Below, piece by piece: positions 36,033 through 50,100 of a stretch of DNA of 64,000 nt. The notes below the pieces were generated by a model, which did no database searches, had not been told where the DNA came from, and worked only from the letters and a program-made list of their open reading frames with translations. The number at the start of each line of letters is the position of its first letter. The first letter of the stretch is position 1. A program made the position numbers and the translations under genes. The DNA is from Gorsachius magnificus (taxonomy: Eukaryota > Chordata > Aves > Pelecaniformes > Ardeidae): NCBI GenBank assembly GCA_034008185.1, contig CM067084.1, positions 11,365,385-11,429,384 on the forward strand, given 5' to 3'.

Positions 36033-39000
36033 GCCTCTTCCCTCTGTCTGCTTCTCGCAAACCCCCGGCACAAGACACGCCGTGATTTCTTCTTCTCCAA
36101 TTGATAGTTACAGTCAAACATAAAATGGGAAAGAAATGTTCTCCTTTCAATAAAGCTGGCTGCTTCCAAAAGCAGTGAGTGTAGAAACACCATTGTTGGA
36201 CGGCAGCACTTGTACTTTTGACCCCATGTTTTATCTAGTATGAAGGCAGAGGGTAGAAAGGAGACAAGTTGGTTTGGGCAATCTTTTAACTCCTCTGATA
36301 AGTATTCACCAAAACTCAAACCAACAGAAATATGTGAGCAATACGATATTTTCTCAAACCAATAATAACAGTGTCTGAAGTTTCAAAAACTTTCTCCAGT
36401 TGTCTAACTTTACTTTTCTAAGGTAGATTAAGAGGAAGATTTTCAGCTAGCACTAAATTTTCAGGACCACCTCTTTAAATTAGCGCTAAGGTGTTGTGAA
36501 AGCTTTTACTGTTGGTAAGTGGCATCTTATCAATTGGCAAGTACATCGGCATTAAATCCCCAGGTCCTGGCCTTTGACATATGAGAGTCCTGATCATCAA
36601 ACGTTACATTCCCACTCAAAATGCTGTCTTGAGAAATTGTTATAGGTGAGTTGCATTATAGGAGGCATCTGCTCTCAGATTAAATAATTCCTTAGCCTTT
36701 CTATTCATTTGGACTCTTTGGTGTTACCAGACACTCAAATAACCTTGACAACAACACAAATATACTTTTCCATCTGCAGCTAGAGATGATTACACACTAT
36801 CCAACTGTATTACAGTGACAAGACTGGACCACAGCGAAGCACAGTTTTATGATCAATTATTAAAGCGTACAATACTGGGGGGGTGGGAAATACCTGAAAG
36901 ACTGCTAGCTGGTACAAAGCATGTTAGCACGTAGCTTATAAAGATACTAGAAACACAGATCTTTTTTTGAATTGCTTTCACACAACCATCAGGGTCCAAG
37001 CAGAGAATATACTGGGTAGAAACCTGCAAAATGGAAGCCAGAAAACGTGAAAAATTAGGAATCCACGTATTATATTCTGAAACAGAAAGGTGCTGACTAG
37101 TAGGGTTTGTTTTGTTGTTTTTTTTTTTAATGTCCAAAAATCATTTCTGCAGAATGCTGTGTTGCAAAGGGAAACCTACCAGTAATGTGGATTATATGAG
37201 GTAGGGGAGCTATTTTTGCAGTCATCTGGAGCAGCATGTCAATGCTTAGTTTCTCTTATGGCTGCCTTGCTTGAGAGTGGGATTTAGGCAGAATGAAAGT
37301 GATGCCTGGAGCAACTGTCCCGTGGACATTTCTTTGCCTGAGGTCTAGCAGCTCTGACAAGAACATATTTTGGTTAGGGGTAGTGAAAAGAAACCTCACC
37401 CTGCCAGCTAATAGCAGGCCCTGGGACTGAACAAAGAGACACTCTCTTGGGGGCGGTGAGGCGGGGAATACTGCCATAAAGATAGGGACAAAAACTGAAG
37501 GATATAAACAAAATGCCTTCAGGTCATCTTGTGTAATTTTTTCTTTTAGTGTTAAATTAAAAGCAACAAAACTTTTCATTCCTTCTGCCCCTGTTTCTAG
37601 TCTGTCACATTGCCAGGAATTGTTAATGCAAGCAGGCACCCTGTGTTGCATTGCTGTAGGTGAAGGTGGCATGAATAATTTGATGTGTGGGAGTAGGTTT
37701 TGTTTGTTTGTTTTTTTTAAAATCAATTTTATCAATTAAAAAAACAAAATAAAACCCCAAACAAAAAAACCCCGCTATTTCCCTAGCATTTTCTTCTTCC
37801 AATTTCTCGTGCACCCTCAGAATTAATCTGCGTGTCTGTGAAGGACCAGTGCAGAACTTTGCTTGATCTTACCTGGTGATAACTTTTTTTGTCTCTAATT
37901 CCCAAAGGGCTGGCTAGGCCAGGGCGTGGTTTACGGGGCTGTTAATACCTGCTCTGCGGGCGCTGCCAACTGCCTTCATCTGCCCAAGCTGCCCTTTAAT
38001 GGCTTCATAAAACCTGCCCTGCAGTGTCTTTGGAGTATTAATATGCTCTTCCACTTGAGAATTTCATCTTTCGAATATCAAGTCATTCAATACAGTTTTT
38101 ATAGTGGAAGAATAAGACTAATTAGTTTAATAGGTGGTAAAGTGAATTGGCTAAATTGAAAGAATTTGTTGCGATTTCTTATTTTGAAGGTATTTCTGAT
38201 TCATACATTTTAAAATAGAATTAATTTTAGTCAAAGTCAGTATCGCCTAACGTTCCAGCCCAATGCCTTTACCTGTATGCTTCATCTCTTAAAACGTACT
38301 CAGAACTTGTTCTGCCTTGTTTACTTTGATTTTCTTACTCTTTCAGCTTAGCAGCTGAACCCAGCTGTTTTTTCACAAGCATGGGTGTTTCTTCTAGCTT
38401 TTATTTTAGACTACCAAAGCCATAACCCCCAAAAGGCGGTGCAGGGATACAAATTTGGAACTGCAGTGTGTCTTATTTTTTGCAACTCATTATAGAATAC
38501 AAAATACGAAAGTGGTCCACATACCCAAAAGAGACTCTTAAAGTCAGTTGTGGCAGGGTGATGCTTTTATAAAATTCTCCTACAGACACCGTATCGGTTA
38601 CCATAAGTGAGTTCATATACTTTGTAATTTTTCTTTTCTGTTGAAAGTAGACAAAATGGGGATCATTAAAACTGTGTTTTACTTTGCTTCCATAAAGGCC
38701 ATACTGTTACAAAATGAATTAACTTGAAATGCTCTTTGCTTAATTAAGTGAGAATGCTTAATTTGTTCTCGCTTCACTATTCAGGCTTTTGGAAGGTAGG
38801 GAAAGAAAGGGAAGATAGATTAAAGAGAAAGGAAAAGGCTGTTTAAAACTTAGTCTTTAGTCCCTAACGCTGTTTGACTTTATTTGTTATTCTTATTTGT
38901 AAAGGCATTCATGATGGCTTTCTAATGCTGCTGTTCCTGCCTCTCCTTTACTCTGCTCTCAGTTATCCTTAGTTATTCCTTGGGTGTGAGATACATACAA

Positions 39001-39561
39001 TGTAAAACTACATTATTCATGTAGTAAGGACACTTCTTGCATCCAGCTAAGATTAATGACCCAGCACAAGGGTTAAAACAGCCTGTTAATGCTAAGTGCA
39101 GTTGGTACTGTATGTTGAGGTGAAAAATTTAAAGAAAAATTTAGATTCTTTCTTCACTTACATCTTTATTTTAATTATTTTTTTTTAAAAAATAGACTTA
39201 AAACTTTAAATGCAACAAGGTAGATAGGTCAGGACTTAGCACTTGGGGCAGTTTAGGACTGGATGTGGTTTCATATTATCCCTACATCATGGATTAGAGA
39301 AATAAATCTCTTTTTCAGTATGTGGTTTCAATGATGATCACAAATAGATGATACATTTTTGGGGCAGATACTCCACTGATACAAACTGTTACATCTCTGA
39401 GATTAGTGGGATTGTGGCAATCTGTGTCAAGTGGAGGTTTTCCACAGCATCTCCAGAAAGATAAGAGAGGTGCCGTGCAGGGAAACAAACCCCACTAAAG
39501 TTCTGGAGAGGGAAGAATTGTGAGGTATTGCTTGAATTGATCTAACTAAGCCTTTAAAAAA

Positions 39562-39584
39562 AGAGAGAGAGAGAGAGAGAGAGA
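39562..39584. repeat. (AG)n microsatellite
   Basis: About eleven perfect AG units following a short A run. Confidence 0.95.
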
Positions 39585-42500
39585 TTAAATAGCAACTAAA
39601 ACCTTCCCAGGACAGAGATGTGTTAGATTATGGAAGAGTCTTACAATGGAAGTATTACTCCTGGTGATTGCTGGTTTGGATGGATTGAGAGCAGTGCCTC
39701 ACAGGAGATATCATGAATTAGAAAGCTGTTATGTACCCTTGCTTGCTAAGAAACTAATTCTTGATTTCATGCTCTGTGTTAGGTAAAGTAACTCTAAGTA
39801 TCTAATGCTCTAAAAGCCTTGAAGATCTTTCCAAGCACAGGGACTCCAAGAGCTATGTTGATACTTTTACTGGGGATGGGGATGGGGAAATTACATCCTC
39901 AAAATTTGTTTTTACATAGGCATTTCATTTGAAAAAATAGTAAATTTTCCTTTGACTACTTATGCAAGCAACTAGTGATTCCTATACATGTGTATAAATG
40001 AGCACTGCTTAAGTCCATATTTGAAAGTTGCAGTCACGTTAAAAATATTCATGGGTGGTTTGTATTATCTCACTGCATGTGTGTATCTTGGGGTGTTACT
40101 ATAATCAACAGAACAGTTTTTGTCAATAGAGGATCCAAATTAAATACATTTAGTGCCATGTTTAATACATTTGATGATTCTGTTTGTGAAATTGTCTAGG
40201 TAAGCGTATACGCAAAGGAATTTCTCATTCTTTTTAGTCCAATCTTGCCATCTTAAAAAAAAAAAAGAAAAAAAGTCAGGCTAGTATGATCTTACTGATC
40301 CAGTGTGCCCTCTTAATTAAGCCCTCACTGAATCAAACTTAATATCTTTGTCAAATAAGGTCAGACTTCCATGTATCAGTGTCAAAGCTACTAAAGATAG
40401 TTCATTGCTGAGAGAGGAAAGGGCGGGGGAAAATTTTCTATGGCTGTGTGGTAGAGCTGCTTGTGTGAAAAGCTTTGGGTCAGAAAGGGTGTTCGTAATC
40501 AGTAAAGAAATATTTTTCCTATACAAATCCAAATACTATTTTAAGGAGGAAAAGGCTCTGGACAGAGTGCAAAAATGTCTCATCTTGTAGCTGTCCTGAA
40601 GGGAGATGGTTTCTGTTAGATTATTCTAATTGCAGCTGAACATCGAAGTGCATGTACAGAGTCAAGCCAAAGACCCGCTACACGGTGGCTGACAGACACC
40701 AGTGGCGAAATTCCTGGGGAAAAAGTATTTGAACAGTATGCACATAGTGATATTCTCCCCACAGAACAGGGACACCTTCATCTTTGAGAATAGTTAATGT
40801 AGTTAATGCAATCTTCTGTGAATTTGTATGAATGTTTTCGGAAAGCATTTATAGTTACCTAGGATTTATTCCGTAGTAATACAGCATCATGGCAGTCTTC
40901 TGTAACCCTTATAAGAAATTTTGGTTTGTTTTAGCATCGTGGCTAACTATTGTCAGTTGGCTTAGACTTTACTGATCCCCTCCTTTCTGCATGATCTCTG
41001 AATGTGTTGAAGGGCAGGGGACTAGTGGGAGATCCTGCTGGACCTCACTGATGTGCCTGTCCATGGCGCACACCCACTGCCTGGTCTTACCTTTAATTTT
41101 TATCTTTTAATTGGGTCCATGAGATGCCCTCTCCTTCATAAAAGTATTGGCTTAATGCCCTGTGGCAATGAAAAGCAGTGCTCGATCTTTTTTCTCAAAT
41201 GAGAACATCTCCAGATGTTCTGTTCATGTTAATGATACGGACTTTCTGGACCTGGAGATCCTCACCTCCCAGCCTTTCCCTCTTGGGAGCACTTGAGGGG
41301 CAAAAGCCTGCTGGGCTCTGCAGAGGTTGCCCTGCATCTGAGGGGCAGCAAGGGAGGACAGCGCAGTCGCTTCTTCCATTGCTGCTCTGAAGATCTTCAC
41401 CAGCTATGTTTTGCTGCCATCCAAGTCACTTTTATTAAAGTGCCTTGTCTCCTCTTTGTCTGCATTCCTCCCCGAGTCCACAGTAATGATTCTGGGCATG
41501 CCTTCAGCTATTTAATCTGCAGATGCTGTGTCAGAGTTCTGATTTCTTTTTTCTGTTTAATATTATATTTGAAGTGTTTCAATCTCAGCCATCCGAATAG
41601 ATTATTTTTGGATCTCAGAGATCAAAGCAATTATTTTTTTTTTCCCAGATCCTGCTCCCTCAATAAGGTCCATTAGATAAATATTTGACGGTGGATAATT
41701 AGTTTCCATTTGCATTCAGCAAGAACTGAATACTAGTTTGGATCAAATACTCTGCAGATCTGCTTATCTGTGGATTTTTTTTGTCTTTTAATAGGTACAA
41801 TTAGAGAAAGATTTCTGAGGGGAAGCTATTTGGCTTGTGCGAAGCAGGTGCCAAGCTGTTGGGCCCTTGCTGATGGCATTCCTGAGTCTGGGAGCAACTC
41901 GGAAGTTGCTTCTTTGCTGTCTTGGAGTAATTGAAAGCAGTGTAGGTTAGTTCATATGTTAGATGTAGTTTGTCATCTCTAGTAGTCTTTCACTCATGCT
42001 ACATTAGCAATACCCTCTGGATGATGTGGGAATGTGCATGGGTGACTGTATATGCTAGTTTATATAGAGAGTGAAAATGACATCTCAGAGAGAAACGGAG
42101 TGGAAATCCCTTAACTAGTGTAAAATCAGCATTGATTTGCTGATGCGCAACAGCAAACTTGCTTACCAGTATTTCTGAAAGCTCTGTCGCAGTCAAGGAG
42201 AAGGAGGTAGGAGTTGCCGATCGGTGTGAGGCTGAGAGCTGGCGTGCTTTTACACCAGCCTCGCTGCTATTTCCAACACGCTCGGTTTATGTTACCTTCA
42301 TTGCTCATTATTCCGCTTCTAAAAAAAAAATACCAACAACCCTCTGTCAACAGTGTTTTTTCCTTTTACTGTAGTCATCATCTATACAGGCAGGTGCCAA
42401 AAGTGTAAAAGGATATGAACACACCTGCATCGACCACACTCATCCCGCCACTTGTTATGGAAGACTATAAGAGCATATCCACCCAGCGTGTTGTTGCAGC

Positions 42501-43027
42501 TTTTTCTTGAGGGGTGAAGTGCTGAGCTTATTTACAGTGATTGTCAGCATATGCAGAAGGCAAAGGACTCTTAAGGCTATCTTTAGTCATATTTTCAATT
42601 TTTTCACTCAGTTTAAAAAAATAAAAACAGAAAAATCAGATCTCACCTGGATGAAATAATGTAATTAATTCACAATACCAATTCCCTGTCTTTTAAAACT
42701 CTTAAATTTTATTCTGTTAATTAGGTAGTTTCTGATTGCTTGTTGCTGTCATATCCTTGTTTCTGTATAAACTTATCTTAGATCATAAATCTCGTATCAT
42801 CACAAACGGAAGAAAAAAAGATGGGACAAATAAGCGAAAAAGTATGTTCTAAATGATGAACAATAATACCCATTTTTGATCTTACCAGTGCTTTTGGGAT
42901 CATTTCCTCTAGTATTTCCTCACCTTTTAGAATTTCTCACCAACATAAGAAGTTAACTGTGGAAATCTTAAGCATAGTTCATCATACTCACAATATTAGG
43001 GGAAGAGTAACAAATGGGGTAGAATAA

Positions 43028-43045
43028 TTTTTTTTTTTTTTTTTT
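43028..43045. repeat. Poly-T tract, 18 bases
   Basis: Uninterrupted run of T; no retrotransposon body could be recognised on either side. Confidence 0.95.
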
Positions 43046-44814
43046 AAATAAGATGTAGTTAATGCTTCTTGTAGGAAGGTCTGATATGGAAGTGCTAAAA
43101 AGATGTTTAAATTCTGCCAGAGCTGCATTTCTTGTTTTTGCTTTATTGTCCATATTTATTTGTTCCCTTGCTACCTTTAGGAGAACTCATGAAATTTCTG
43201 AGACAGAAAAATTTCCTTATTTTACCTCAACTTACTCAGCTATCCATGACTCGGATCCATCTTCAGTGTCAGAAATAGATTTGTTTTCCTTGCCATTCCC
43301 AAAAACTTAGCTTCTCTGCAGATAACAAGCAGACGTGCTGCTCTTGTAAGGATAGCACAGGGTGTCCTTTTATGTCTTCCACATGTACGATGAGAAACCT
43401 CTCCTCCTGAAGGAAATGATACGTAACCATGAAGACTATAAAGTCCGTAAAGCTTTGATTTTCAGTTGACACATTTCACGTAATTCCCAGAAGACTGAAT
43501 TTAGTTCAATAAGTCCCTATAAAAAATGAATGGCATCAGTGTTTGCACTGAAGAGTTCCATAAACGAAAAGGAAGGACTTGATATCAGCCCATATTTATC
43601 TATCTAGATTTCAAATAAATTAAAACATTGCACTATATTCAGCTTTCTGGTGTCAGACCTAATTACAGAGTCACTTTCTTCACATCACAATAAAAATGGT
43701 AATTGTTTCAATCTGAGGAATTGGGGTACTTAAAAAACAATTTTCTTAATAGCATTACACATTTAAATAAATCAAAACTGTTAATTTAATTCAGGCAGTG
43801 ACAATATAGGAAAGTTATCCTTGCGGCAGTCTTTCAGAAAAAGAAATTTTGCAATCGGATGTGCGATTTGACTTTTCGTACCTACTTTCATTCTCTCTTA
43901 CTACTTAATATGTATGTTTCCTGCTATAAATTTGCTAATCGGGCATATGTAAGATATCTGGATGTTAAGATGATTTCGTAAGAATCTATAGAGATAATAA
44001 AGGTAAATGATAGATTAGAATGCTATTTTCTCCTAGTAGATAATGGCCTCATTAGTCCATCTATACTACTTCTGTATACGTTGTTTATAGTCTGAATGAT
44101 CACCATTAAAACTCTCGCTGCCTCAAAATAGAGTAGTTTTCAGTTTATACATATGTTTTTTTCATCTTGTAGCTCATTTTTAACAGGAAGAATTAGGAAG
44201 TGGTCCAAAATTAAACTATGTATGTCTGTCTATCTAAACTGCAACCATAAATCATTATCTGAAATAATGACTATAATTTTAAGGTCAAAAGCTGTGTCCT
44301 TGATATAATATATCATGTCAATGATTATAGATTACAAATTAATGGACAAATTGAAGTAGAAATTGGGAGAACAGAGGGAATTGTTAAAAATACTTCCGTA
44401 AGTGATACTCTGTATCAGTAAAATGGAAGAAAACCTGATTCAAAGACGCTTATTTACATTAATATGAGACTAAAAATTTGTTCCACAATTTTCAAATAGT
44501 GGTTTTATGATAAAATGAATACTTGAAAGATATCTGTGTTAAAGAAATTACTTTTTTGGTAAATCGAGAGTTATGCTTCTTGGTTAATTTTCTTTCATCA
44601 CCGTTTCATCTCCCATCCCTTTCTCTGTTCTTTCCAAGTGCCACCTGCTGAAGGTGAAGCGAACACTGAGCTCTGGGGAAGAGCTCCCTTCGTTACCCAG
44701 TCTAGGTGGTGCTAGGCAAAGGTGGGTTTAGTTTGTTTGGTACTTCTAACTGCCAATACATTAAAAAGCTGTTTATCATTATTTCAGTACCACTGTTGCC
44801 TGAGACTATTTTTT

Positions 44815-44838
44815 GGGGGGGTGTGGGTGTGTGGGGGG
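44815..44838 (+). repeat. G-rich tract with G-quadruplex potential
   Basis: G7, G3 and G6 runs separated by short TG-containing linkers on the plus strand, enough for four G-tracts of three within 24 bases. The motif is visible; folding is inferred. Confidence 0.7.
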
Positions 44839-47174
44839 AATATTGTCAAATATAGCTGTAATCTGCATTTTACATAAATGCTGTGAAGCATGTGTTTGTA
44901 TCATACACATAACCAGAGTATCCAGTATATAAATTTACAGATGAAGATAAAAATGCAAGGGGATAAATATTCAGAATATGTATGTGGTAGCCCAAACAAA
45001 ATATCTACCACCAATGCATTAAGATTATTTTCTAGCAGTGGCTTTTCAACAGAAGCAAGTCTTGTTTTGGTATCAAGGTATATTTTTAATGTAGTACAAA
45101 ACCGTAGGGCCTATCCTAACCAGCTTGAAATAAATTCATTTTTAGGGAGAAATACACTCAGCAGCTTAGATGTCTTACAGTTGTTCACCTAGCCTTTGGG
45201 CTACTGGGGTTTGCAGACTAACAACATTAATAAATATTTTCTTGATGTCAGTAAGTGCTTTAAAGCTGAATTGAATAGGGTCAGACAAAACCTAGTATTT
45301 CTTCCTGACAATGGCCAGCAGGATATGCTGGTAAGGAGCGTACCAGTAAGGCATCCTTCGAAACTGGTGGCTTAGGGACTTGAAGTAGTTCTGTCCTCAA
45401 TAAATCTCTCTGCCATGCATTTTTTTCACTCAGTCTTTCAGTTCTTGTAAATGTACAGCATTTACAAGGCTATGAAACCACAGCATTATAGAAAGAAGTT
45501 CTCTGTTGTAACTGTTCCATATGAAAAATAATCTGCTTTTGTTTCTTTTAAACACATGACCTACTACATTTGTGGGATGCTCTCAGAGTAACAACTACTA
45601 CTTTCATTTTCACCCTGGGGAGGCTACAACAGGGGAAGAAAGCCTCTTTCCTAGTATCGCATACTGGGGGGGTGGTGGGTAGGCTGAAAGTTAGAAACTG
45701 GATGCCTTACTGCTGCTGGCTCGCAATATATGGATATATCAGTGGAAAGTCTACCCAGCTGTCCAGCTAGACAGCGTTTGCTGCTTCCTACTACAATTCT
45801 CTCTTTGACAGTTGAGGCATAGAAAAGATGCTGTGATAATTTTTAACAGAGTGGCTAATATGCAGACTTAAGCATCTATGATATAGTCAGTAGTCAGGGG
45901 GGACAGCCTTTTAAAAAGACTACAGTTTTGCTCTTTTGTGTTTCTTATGCCATTTCTTTTCTATTATTCCATGTTATGGATGAGTGTTGTGGCACTGTAG
46001 AAACCAGGGCAACAAATGCTGAATGTTTAAAGAGATGCTTTGCACCATGGCGACTGGCACCAAAAGGAAGCCTGATGAAATGGATTCAGTGGCAGTGTTT
46101 CTTACGCGATGGGTATGGGTTTGAATCTCTTTAGCCAGTATGTCTCAAATGAATAGTGATATGAAAGATTCAAAAATATTAGAGGAGGGAAGAGTTTGTT
46201 TTGTAATGTTAGTAATTTAAAAAAATGCCTATTTTAGCATTACTAATTTACTACTGCTTTCTAGGGCAGCAGGGTCAGACAATACTGAAACAAAGGCCAT
46301 GACTTCAATACATTTCAAAATCAGATGCTTGGGAACAACAGTTCTGCAAGAGAATTTAGATGGGTTTGGGTTAAAGACTTTCTTTATAGATTGAAATAGG
46401 CTAGAACACAATCCAGATTACGTATTTTAACAATATTGAAAAGGAATGTAATTTTTTTAAACTTTGCATTATTATTATTATTATAATAACATATAAAAAT
46501 CCCTTTATAAGAAGCTGCAATTTACTTAACGCTGGAAATCTGGTTGCTAGTGCTTATCCTGTGGAAGGTTTCCTCATGACCCGATTTCGATCTTACATTT
46601 ACTTCTGTATTAATTCAGAAAGACTAATTCTGTTTTAACTAAAACTCGATTCAGGGGAAAGACACTCATGCAGTGTAGTGGAAAAGAGCTCACTTGAAAA
46701 TACTTTCACATGTTATAGGACTGGTTTGCAACTAGGTACTGCCCAGGCGGTGCATGGGTAGGAGCTGCGTATGCTTGTGTCTGGTTGACTTTGGTGCCCG
46801 GTGCCCGAGTTGAAAGGACACAACAGGAGTTGCCCTCGTTGTTGATAGTCTCCGTCTTGAAGTGTGCACTGTATATAATTCTTGGAAGGATTTTTGAGTT
46901 TTGCTGTTCTAGCAGAGGTAGTACACACACAGGCATTGGCTCAGACTCTAAAATAAAAAAAAGTGACTACGCAATTTGAAAGAGAGACTAGCTTAAAGCT
47001 TGTCAATCATACTTAAAAGGCAAATTGTTTGGAAAGTTGGGAGACAAAGAGGATGTATTTCTGCATTAAGTGTCTCTGGCATATGTCAGACAACAGGAGG
47101 AGAAACGAGGCTGTACTGATGCATGTGTCTATGCCCAATGCATGAGCAAACTTGGAACGTGTTCTGTATGCGGC

Positions 47175-47188
47175 GGGGGGGGGGGGGG
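47175..47188 (+). repeat. Poly-G tract, 14 bases
   Basis: Run of 14 G preceded by CGGC; the third long C/G homopolymer in the window, but on the opposite strand from those at 6.9 and 10.2 kb. Confidence 0.95.
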
Positions 47189-50100
47189 AAGTACTTGAAT
47201 GCTTAATGCAGAAGTATTTGAAGGAAGACTGTGGAAGACTTTTACCTGTTTATTTCAGTTAAAATGAGTAATTTAGGAAGTTTAGAATGAACTGAACTGT
47301 TATGAACTTCCAGGTTTTCTAGTTTACTTCACTCCTGCATTCAACCATTCTTTTGTTTACCAAGGAACATGAAGAAATTTTTCTGCCCCTTTTATATTCT
47401 TCTGATTTGAAACACCATTGAAACTGTTCATTTTCTTTGCCTCTCATATTCTGTTCAGTTTCTTCTGATGTTAACCACTTTGTTCATTTATCAATTTAAT
47501 TAATGCACTTCTTAATTAGCGGTGGCAGAACCTTAAATACTACATATTTCTATAGTATTTAGACGCTTTCAGCATAATCCTAAGTCTTACTGTTGTGTAG
47601 TAAACTTAAACCACCTTTCAATTATGCAAATATTCTTCAAAATGCAAGCAGACTGCCTTTTGTGTATCTTACAGGAGAGAAACAGATGCACAAGGAAACC
47701 AAACTTATTGCAGTCCAAAAAGTATATATTTTTTTCCTCAGATGGATTTAACACTTTCAGTTTTCAAATAACACTTTCTGAAATACTTATCTTGAAAGAA
47801 GATAAGCTGATTGATTTCTGCCTTACTTCTAAAACAGACAAATTTTGTAAGGATATCCTTTGTGAGAAAATATTCCATTTTATTTTTAGTTCACTAGTAG
47901 ATGAATGTTGAGTTGCTCATGGAAAAAAAAAAAAATCCAGTAACCATCTATTTCTGTGGTATTTGTCAAATCTGTATTATCGTCTTTCAAAATGAAAACA
48001 AGTCATGTGTCTAAAAGTGGGGGATTTGTTCTCATTTAATTAGCTATCCTATAACATCTGCAGTTTATGAAATCCCAGGCATGTATGCGAACTGTTGAAT
48101 TTCAGTGGGAAACTTCTAGAACTGATGGGGACTAAGGAAAGAACTTGAATTTTCCAGACCAGGCCTTGATTCTGTTTTGTCCAAAAACCTGGCAGGGATT
48201 TGATATAAAAAGAAGGAATGACTGGCAATACCAAACCCCATAAAACCTGGAATTTTTGTGAATAAATGATATGTGACTTGCACATTTCAGTGTGTGTAAA
48301 GGGGTGTACTTGGAATTCATTACTCTTCGATTTAGTTCTGTTATAATATTAATCTAAGAGCTGCAGGGAGGGAGGAGAAGGTAGCTTTTCTAACGGTGCT
48401 TTTTTGAGGCTACTTTGTTAAAGCATCTGAAGTGCTGCTTTATAATCATGTACAGAAAGGAGCTAATTGACGTGGAATTGTATCTCTTCGGGGATCTTCC
48501 TATAACATAACAAACTGGCACCTATGTGCTCAAACTAACCTGGCATCATCCTTATGCAAGTAAGAATAAGCTACTGCAGAAAATAAATGAAATGATAACA
48601 AGATTGCGATGTCGGGGCTAAATGATGTCATCTACCCATCACGCCCCATCTGTGAGCCAGAGGAAGGTCCCCACTGCAGGCAGACCCCTGACATTCAGCA
48701 TACTAAGGGGCAGAAACGGGAGTGATAGTGTAAATCAGTTTTGTAACAGCCTGGAAAAATATTTGATGCCAGTATCTGGAAAGTGAAAGTCTCCTATTGT
48801 CCTCTGCTTCACCTGCCTGTATCAGTTTTGATGGGTTTGCCAAGATCTCCAGATTTACCCCGATCCTTAACTCTGGACAATTTAGCAGCTTGGTGACCTG
48901 ACACTTTTGCCAACTGTGATGTAGCTGTCATTTAGATAACGGGCATTGGAATTAAGAGGTCTGGGAGCCAGAGTAGAGTCTTATGTCTTTAATCTCAAAT
49001 GTTGTCAAGTGAATAAGGAATGAGAGAGGTGCCTATGAATACATTTTATATTCTTCAGATATATCCCCTTCTATTCTTAAGAAAGTGCTCAAGAGAATCA
49101 CAAGGCATTCCTGTGACAGATTCCAGGTAGAAACAAGTTTATATAAGGTTTTATTTGGGGCTGGAGTGGGTGTGTTTGTGGTATTTTTTTCTTTGTACTA
49201 CAAAATTATTTACTATTTTCCTAAATATTTTTTTTTTAAAAATCCCCACAAAATTACTCCCCAGAAAAAAGGAGGATCTGTCTCTGGCATGTTATTCTGA
49301 ATTATACTATCCCATAGTATTTCTAAAGAATTTAAAAGCTGAGATGCTCAAAGGATCAGTGAGTTCAAGCAAGTGTGTTAATGACTTCCAAGCAAAAGAA
49401 TAATGCAGAAATTGAAGTGTCCTTTCCCCTTCTCTGTGAAACAACCGTCGAATATGACAGAGCAACCCAGGAGTGTGTCGGTTGTGATATCACTCTGATT
49501 CTTGGAGAAAGCTGACATTCAAGGACTCTTCAAAATCTTCCCTTCCCAGGTAGTGAAAAAGAAGGAAGAAAATTCTTCTCTCATGTTCCTAATGCCCTCA
49601 TCTTCTTTTTTTTTTAATAATCACTGTGCCAGAGATACAGTTTAATCCTCATCTGAAACTTACTCTGAGCCTGAGACCATTTTTGTCATCATTTGTTTAA
49701 AATAATATTTCATTATCCTTTAGGATTTAGGGGTTTTGGAATATTTGGATAGGTAAACAGCTAAAGTTTTCATCTTCTGAAGTCTTCTTTCTTTTGTTCT
49801 TTCTTGGCTTTAATTTGGGCTTGAGGGAGAGTGACAAAAGAGAGCAAGAGAACATACTTTTAATTTTAAGCAAGCTGTTGTTATTAGTTAAATCTAACCT
49901 AGATTTCAGTTGGGTTTTCATTGGTTTTGCTCAGGCCAATGTAAGTTAAAACTAAAGTGTCCTTTTGTGAATCTGATGAAAGCTAGTAAGGCCTTGAATA
50001 GTATCACTTTCTCAGTATTTAATTTATTGTTTTTAACTGGGACAAATACTTTCTTTGGTTGGTTTTTGTCCCGTGTCGTCCCCTACCTCCCTTCCCCCTT

